From: BOG-1184 sp049514575
GTDB lineage: Bacteria; Fibrobacterota; Chitinivibrionia; Chitinivibrionales; Chitinispirillaceae
Assembly: GCA_049514575.1 (NCBI GenBank)
Contig: JBEKUX010000008.1
Coordinates: 10,743 to 74,742 of the forward strand
DNA: 64,000 nt
Direction of reading: 5' to 3'
Each line of letters begins with the position of its first letter. The stretch's first letter is position 1. The translations under genes were made by a program, and so were the position numbers. Below are positions 60,346-64,000 of this stretch, piece by piece. A model generated the notes under the pieces. The model was not told where the DNA came from. It searched no databases and saw only the letters and a list, made by a program, of their open reading frames with translations.

Positions 60346-61364
60346 TCAAACCTCCCTTTCCATTCCTTCCGGTGTTTCACTTTTTCCGGAATGGAAAATT
60401 CCATCAGCAACAACAGCAGTGCAATGAAAAGGAAAATCTGGTATCGTTCTTCGTAGATGTTAAGCTGGGAACTGCCGAGTTCTTTTTTCTCCATGCGTTC
60501 TATCTCGGCCATGATGCGCGAAAGGTCAAGATCGGTCCCGGCATGAAAATACTTGCCGTGGCCTTCGATGGCGATTTTTTCAAGCGTTACCGGATCAAGC
60601 CGCGTCATGACCAGGTTGCCTTCTTTGTCCTTTTTGTATATGACGGTGCCGCCGCCCTTCGACACCGGAATCGGCACGCCGGACTCGGAACCCACGCCGA
60701 CCGTGTAAATGACGATTCCTTCTGCTGCTGCGGCTTTTGCGGCTTCGACTGCGTTGCCTTCGTTGTCTTCGCCGTCGGTGATGAGTATGAGCACCTTGTA
60801 TTTGTGCACCTTTGACCGGAACGCCTCGGTCGCCTGTTTGATGGCGTCGGCGATTGCCGTACCCTGGATCTGGACCCAGCCGGTCGATACCGATTCGAGA
60901 AACATTTTTGCCGCGCCGTAGTCGAGGGTGAGCGGGCACTGCACGAAACTTTCGCCGGCGAACACGATGAGCCCCACCCGGTCGCCTTTGAGCAGGTCGA
61001 GCAGTTTGACGATTTCGTGCTTGGCGCGGTCGAGCCGGTTCGGCGCAATGTCCTCTGCCAGCATGCTTTCTGAAATATCAAGGCCCACCATGAGGTCGAT
61101 GCCGCGACGTTCGAACAGTTCCATTTTCACGCCGAAACGCGGCCGTACGAGTGCAAGTACGAGGAAGAAGAAAAAAGCGATAAAAAGCGTCCATTTAATC
61201 ACCTGCCGCGGAAATGAAAATCCCGGGATGAGCTTTCCGATAAGTTTGGCTCCCGCAAAGCGGGCGAGCGCGGCTTTCTTCTGCTGATAAGCCCACAGGA
61301 AAAATCCTATGAAAAGCGGTATGAACAGCAGCAGGAGGAACAGTTCGGGGTTTCCAAATCGCAT
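60342..61364 (-). CDS. BatB-type von Willebrand factor A protein
   Basis: 340 residues. Two N-terminal membrane segments (about 7-25, 57-74), then a VWA domain with MIDAS D96-x-S98-x-S100 (LDISESM) and later T and D (GTAIADAIK, ITDGEDNEG), then a C-terminal membrane segment near 311-327. It binds partners through the metal site at the periplasmic side. Overlaps batC by four bases; paralogous to the BatA protein two positions upstream. Confidence 0.92.
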   Translation of the reverse strand: MRFGNPELFLLLLFIPLFIGFFLWAYQQKKAALARFAGAKLIGKLIPGFSFPRQVIKWTLFIAFFFFLVLALVRPRFGVKMELFERRGIDLMVGLDISESMLAEDIAPNRLDRAKHEIVKLLDLLKGDRVGLIVFAGESFVQCPLTLDYGAAKMFLESVSTGWVQIQGTAIADAIKQATEAFRSKVHKYKVLILITDGEDNEGNAVEAAKAAAAEGIVIYTVGVGSESGVPIPVSKGGGTVIYKKDKEGNLVMTRLDPVTLEKIAIEGHGKYFHAGTDLDLSRIMAEIERMEKKELGSSQLNIYEERYQIFLFIALLLLLMEFSIPEKVKHRKEWKGRFE

Positions 61365-61410
61365 AGTTTATCCGTCAATCGGTGGTGTAGTAAATCAAAA
61401 TTTTCTTTCC

Positions 61411-61467
61411 CCCCTGTCCCCCCACGGGGGCATTTTGAACACGCTCCCTTCGGGAGACGGAGGGGAC
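61411..61467. repeat. Hairpin element between batA and batB
   Basis: GTCCCC (61416-61421) pairs with GGGGAC (61462-61467); CTCCC/GGGAG with a TTC loop sits at 61444-61456. It fills most of the only sizeable gap in the bat operon and could attenuate or stabilise the transcript. Confidence 0.5.
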
Positions 61468-61527
61468 ATATAAATGAAAAAAATTCCTCTCATTATCTTC
61501 ACACTTCCCCGGCAAAAATACCTGCGG

Positions 61528-62532
61528 TCAAGGAATCCGCCTGAAACGGGTGTGCTGCAGCAGGTATTCGAGCAGCAGCAGCACAAAGCCGGCCCAGAGC
61601 CAGGAATAAAATTTTTCGTCGAACGACGCATACACCTTGGTTTTAATGACCGTTTTTTCCATTTTATCGATTTGATCGTAGATGTCTTTGAATTTTTCGG
61701 CGTCGGTGGCGCGGAAATATCTACCGCCGGTCGCGTCCGCGATGTTCACGAGCGTCTGCTCGTCAAGATCCGACTCGACCATCTGCACCTGTTTGAACAC
61801 CTGGCCCGAAAAGGGGTCCTGCACCTGCACCGGCATGGGCACTTTTCCTTTTTGGCCGATGCCGATGGTGTAGATCTTGATGCCGAGCTCTTTTGCCGCC
61901 GCCGCAGCGGTGAGGGGCGGGATTTCTCCCGCGTTGTTCGCACCGTCCGTGGCGAGGATCATCACCTTGCTTTTTGCCGGCGAGTCTTTAAGCCGGTTCG
62001 CGGCGGTAGCAATGGCTGTGCCGATTGCGGTCGCGTAGCTGAAGTCGGTAAAGTCGATGTCGTCCACGAACTGGCTGAGCACGTTATGGTCGAGGGTCAA
62101 AGGGCATTTCGTGTAGGCGCGGGCCGCGAATATGACAAGTCCGAGCCGGTCGCTGTCGCGTTTTTTAATGAATTCGCTGATAGTTCGTTTAGCCACGGCA
62201 AGCCGGTTGTCAGGCTTGAAATCGAGCGATTCCATGCTCTGCGATACATCGAGGATCAGCATGATGTCGATGCCCTCGGTGGTGACTTCTGAATCGGAGC
62301 GACCGAGCTGCGGCCGCGCCAGCGCCACGGCGAGCAGACAGATCCCCGCACAGCGAAGTCCGAAAACAAGGTGCCGCCAAGGGATGAGCGCGGAAGGCCG
62401 CAGTTTCTTTACAATAGAGATATCGGAGAAGCGCACGGACGGCCTCGAAGTGCGTTCGCGGCGGAGGTAGACCCACACCATCGGAACCAGAAAAATGAGC
62501 AGCAGGAGAAACTGCGGATCTTTAAGCCTCAT
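61528..62532 (-). CDS. BatA-type von Willebrand factor A protein
   Basis: 334 residues. N-terminal membrane segments (about 7-23, 56-72) and a VWA domain with MIDAS D95-x-S97-x-S99 (LDVSQSM), GTAIATAANR and LATDGANNAG; C-terminal membrane segment (YSWLWAGFVLLLLEYLL). Same architecture as BatB; the two probably form a complex. Overlaps the upstream gene by four bases. Confidence 0.92.
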   Translation of the reverse strand: MRLKDPQFLLLLIFLVPMVWVYLRRERTSRPSVRFSDISIVKKLRPSALIPWRHLVFGLRCAGICLLAVALARPQLGRSDSEVTTEGIDIMLILDVSQSMESLDFKPDNRLAVAKRTISEFIKKRDSDRLGLVIFAARAYTKCPLTLDHNVLSQFVDDIDFTDFSYATAIGTAIATAANRLKDSPAKSKVMILATDGANNAGEIPPLTAAAAAKELGIKIYTIGIGQKGKVPMPVQVQDPFSGQVFKQVQMVESDLDEQTLVNIADATGGRYFRATDAEKFKDIYDQIDKMEKTVIKTKVYASFDEKFYSWLWAGFVLLLLEYLLQHTRFRRIP

Positions 62533-63473
62533 GGTGCGCCTCCGCTTGCAGCGGACGCTTCGCCGGAATTTTTCTTTTCACTTTCAGCAGGCGGTTTGGT
62601 GGCTTCAACGAAACCGCGCACTTCGACGCCGAAACGGCCTACAATGTTGCGGTCCGGCAGGAACTTGGCGAACTTGACCGGGTCAGCAGCGCGGAAAAAC
62701 CACTCCATTGAGGCTTTCAACTCTTTGTCGAGCGGTGAAATCCCGAGCCAGGCGAGCATCTCTTCGGTAGTAAACTCGGCGGCATTGGTGCCGAACCGCC
62801 GTTCGATATAGCGCTTGAGGATCTCGGAGAGTTCGAAAGCATATTCCCTGATCATTCCCTTGAGCGGATATTGTTTTGCATCAAGCGCCGTGAGCGCCCG
62901 CATAGCCTCTTCGTAGGGAGGTATCGGTGGAGGCGGCGGAGGGGCTTTCTTCAGTTTACGGAGAAAGAAACGAATGGCAATAACGGCAACGGTCAACATC
63001 ACGGCTGCGAGCAGAAGCCACAGCCACAGAAGCGGTTGTTTTCCGGTCACCTGCTGCACCTTAAGATCCATGATGTCCGCACTGTCGGTTCTGCACAGGG
63101 GAACCACAACAAGCGGAATGCTTTCGGTCCTGAGTGTATCGTGATCCGTGCCGTTTTCAACCATATAGGAAAGTGAAGGAATTGTGCAATTTTCGGCCTT
63201 ATACGTGGTTACCACATAGTCGAAAGAGATGCTGTCCGCTTTTGCAAGTTGGGATTTTTTGCTGTTCCACTCTTTTACGACCAGCGATCCGAAGCTGCTT
63301 GCCGGATCCGGCGGAACGACGGCTGCGCCTTTGGGCACCATTACAGTGACCGTGAAATAGACCCGGTCGCCGACCGAAAGCTCGCGTTGATTGACCGTGG
63401 AATAGATTACGGCGGAGTCAGCGGCCTGAAATAAGGTTAACATGATCAATAATTGATAAAAAAATCTACGCAT
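62529..63473 (-). CDS. First bat-operon membrane protein (BatD-N-like domain plus DUF4381-like cytosolic part)
   Basis: 314 residues from ATG 63473 (ATG 63500 also possible; no good ribosome site). Signal peptide RFFYQLLIMLTLFQAADS, an extracytoplasmic beta domain (INQRELSVGDRVYFTV-like), a membrane segment (LLWLWLLLAAVMLTVAVIAI), a Pro-rich linker, and a cytosolic helical region with IREYAFELSEILKRYIERRF as in DUF4381/BatD tails. Usual operon mates MoxR and DUF58 are not in the window. Confidence 0.78.
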   Translation of the reverse strand: MRRFFYQLLIMLTLFQAADSAVIYSTVNQRELSVGDRVYFTVTVMVPKGAAVVPPDPASSFGSLVVKEWNSKKSQLAKADSISFDYVVTTYKAENCTIPSLSYMVENGTDHDTLRTESIPLVVVPLCRTDSADIMDLKVQQVTGKQPLLWLWLLLAAVMLTVAVIAIRFFLRKLKKAPPPPPPIPPYEEAMRALTALDAKQYPLKGMIREYAFELSEILKRYIERRFGTNAAEFTTEEMLAWLGISPLDKELKASMEWFFRAADPVKFAKFLPDRNIVGRFGVEVRGFVEATKPPAESEKKNSGEASAASGGAP

Positions 63474-63812
63474 AGCAGTACTCGATAGTTTGAATAACAT
63501 ATATACTATTTTAGCTATTAAATACGAATGAATAGCGCTAATATTTAAGAAAAATCGACCTGATAAAATAACCAATGGGGGGTGGTACTATTCAATCGGA
63601 GTTTGAAGTTTTATATGAAGTTGCCGCTTTTTTCATTGCTGTCGGTTTTTTATTCGCTCCCCGGAGCAAACGATATCCTGACATAGAAAAATTATTTTGT
63701 AACGATATACGCCGAGGTATCCAGATAAACGTATATTTAATTTATAGAATGTAAGGATTAAATATTCTGGCAGGATTTATCCTGTTGCCAGCGGTTAAAA
63801 CAGGAAATGATC

Positions 63813-64000
63813 ATGATAGATCAGCGTCAAGGCAGTATTATTTTTTTTGCTGCCTTGATACTGACCTGCATCCCATTGTCGCCTGACCGGGGCAAACCCA
63901 GTGATCTCTCATATCCCGGGATGAAGAAGATCCAGAGCGCCGGCAAATCGTTCCAGCAGGGATGGAACAATTCACTTGCCTCATATGATGAAAAACCCGG
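63813..64000 (+). CDS. Formylglycine-generating-enzyme-family protein, 3' end beyond window
   Basis: 62 codons visible from ATG 63813 (AGGA 8 bases upstream). A signal peptide (GSIIFFAALILTCIPLS) is followed by MKKIQSAGKSFQQG, which resembles the start of SUMF1-type domains of exported proteins in fibrobacter-like bacteria. The call rests on this short match. Divergent from the bat operon. Confidence 0.5.
   Translation, partial: MIDQRQGSIIFFAALILTCIPLSPDRGKPSDLSYPGMKKIQSAGKSFQQGWNNSLASYDEKP

Noticed and set aside
63615..63686. 23-codon frame MKLPLFSLLSVFYSLPG
   Set aside because: Signal-like but ends at once and has no good ribosome site; possibly a gene remnant, not supportable as a gene.
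1..64000. CRISPR array, rRNA or tRNA genes
   Set aside because: No regularly spaced repeats and no rRNA or clover-leaf tRNA sequence was recognised apart from the tRNA-like part of tmRNA.

Overview
This window looks like chromosomal DNA of a Gram-negative (outer-membrane-bearing) bacterium, with G+C content in the mid-50s percent by eye. The evidence is an Omp85-type barrel protein, a UDP-2,3-diacylglucosamine hydrolase (LpxH) for lipid A, several signal-peptide-bearing putative barrel proteins, SecD/SecF and a Bat-type operon. The mix of a DUF4175 giant, a DUF5683 protein, a DksA-like protein with a lysine-rich tail, a DUF3536 family-57 glycoside hydrolase and a split BatA/B/C plus fused BatD-E set suggests the Fibrobacterota / Bacteroidota-Chlorobi (FCB) side of the tree, perhaps a chitinispirillum-like lineage. 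That placement is inference; there is no rRNA here.

Layout. 1-4.4 kb: the truncated 5' part of a presequence-protease-like M16C peptidase gene, a multi-hairpin non-coding stretch, a PAS protein and a stand-alone receiver protein. 4.5-10.7 kb: secD, secF, a strong terminator and a DUF4175 gene. 10.7-22.4 kb: housekeeping and cofactor genes (thpR, NAD(P)HX repair, coaX, birA, a zinc alcohol dehydrogenase, nadC, prmA, thiC, a hybrid histidine kinase, a DksA-like gene). 22.4-38.8 kb: an Omp85 protein, a GH57 enzyme, lpxH overlapping a HIT gene, a SAM hydroxide adenosyltransferase, vapBC, htpG, a DUF5683 gene, a LacI-type regulator and a membrane glycosyltransferase. 38.9-39.7 kb: tmRNA (ssrA), immediately followed by a repeat-flanked segment and a nonsense-mutated GIY-YIG nuclease gene.

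39.7-54.3 kb is a metal-homeostasis zone: a NikMQO/CbiMQO-type nickel/cobalt ECF transporter (M and Q domains fused, ATPase with a His-rich tail), a Fur-family regulator behind a near-consensus Fur box, an NRAMP transporter, a small His/Cys protein, a porin-like protein, ZnuA-like and ZnuB-like ABC parts with no ATPase gene beside them, and NikR further on. Interspersed are two paralogous thioredoxins, a CcdA-like reductase, a DUF898-M48 peptidase pair, mscL and a DUF1573 protein. 55.4-63.5 kb is a minus-strand Bat operon (DUF4381-like, BatA, BatB, BatC, an alpha/beta hydrolase, BatD-BatE fusion). The right edge begins a probable formylglycine-generating-enzyme-family protein.

Intergenic DNA is rich in palindromic, MITE-like repeats. 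A family with 14-nt arms beginning GTAGAGACG occurs at least six times, and two copies bracket vapBC. The most unusual items are the tmRNA-linked GIY-YIG segment with inverted copies of the tmRNA 3' end, the multi-hairpin RNA-like stretch near 3 kb, and an apparent in-frame insertion in the batC signal region.
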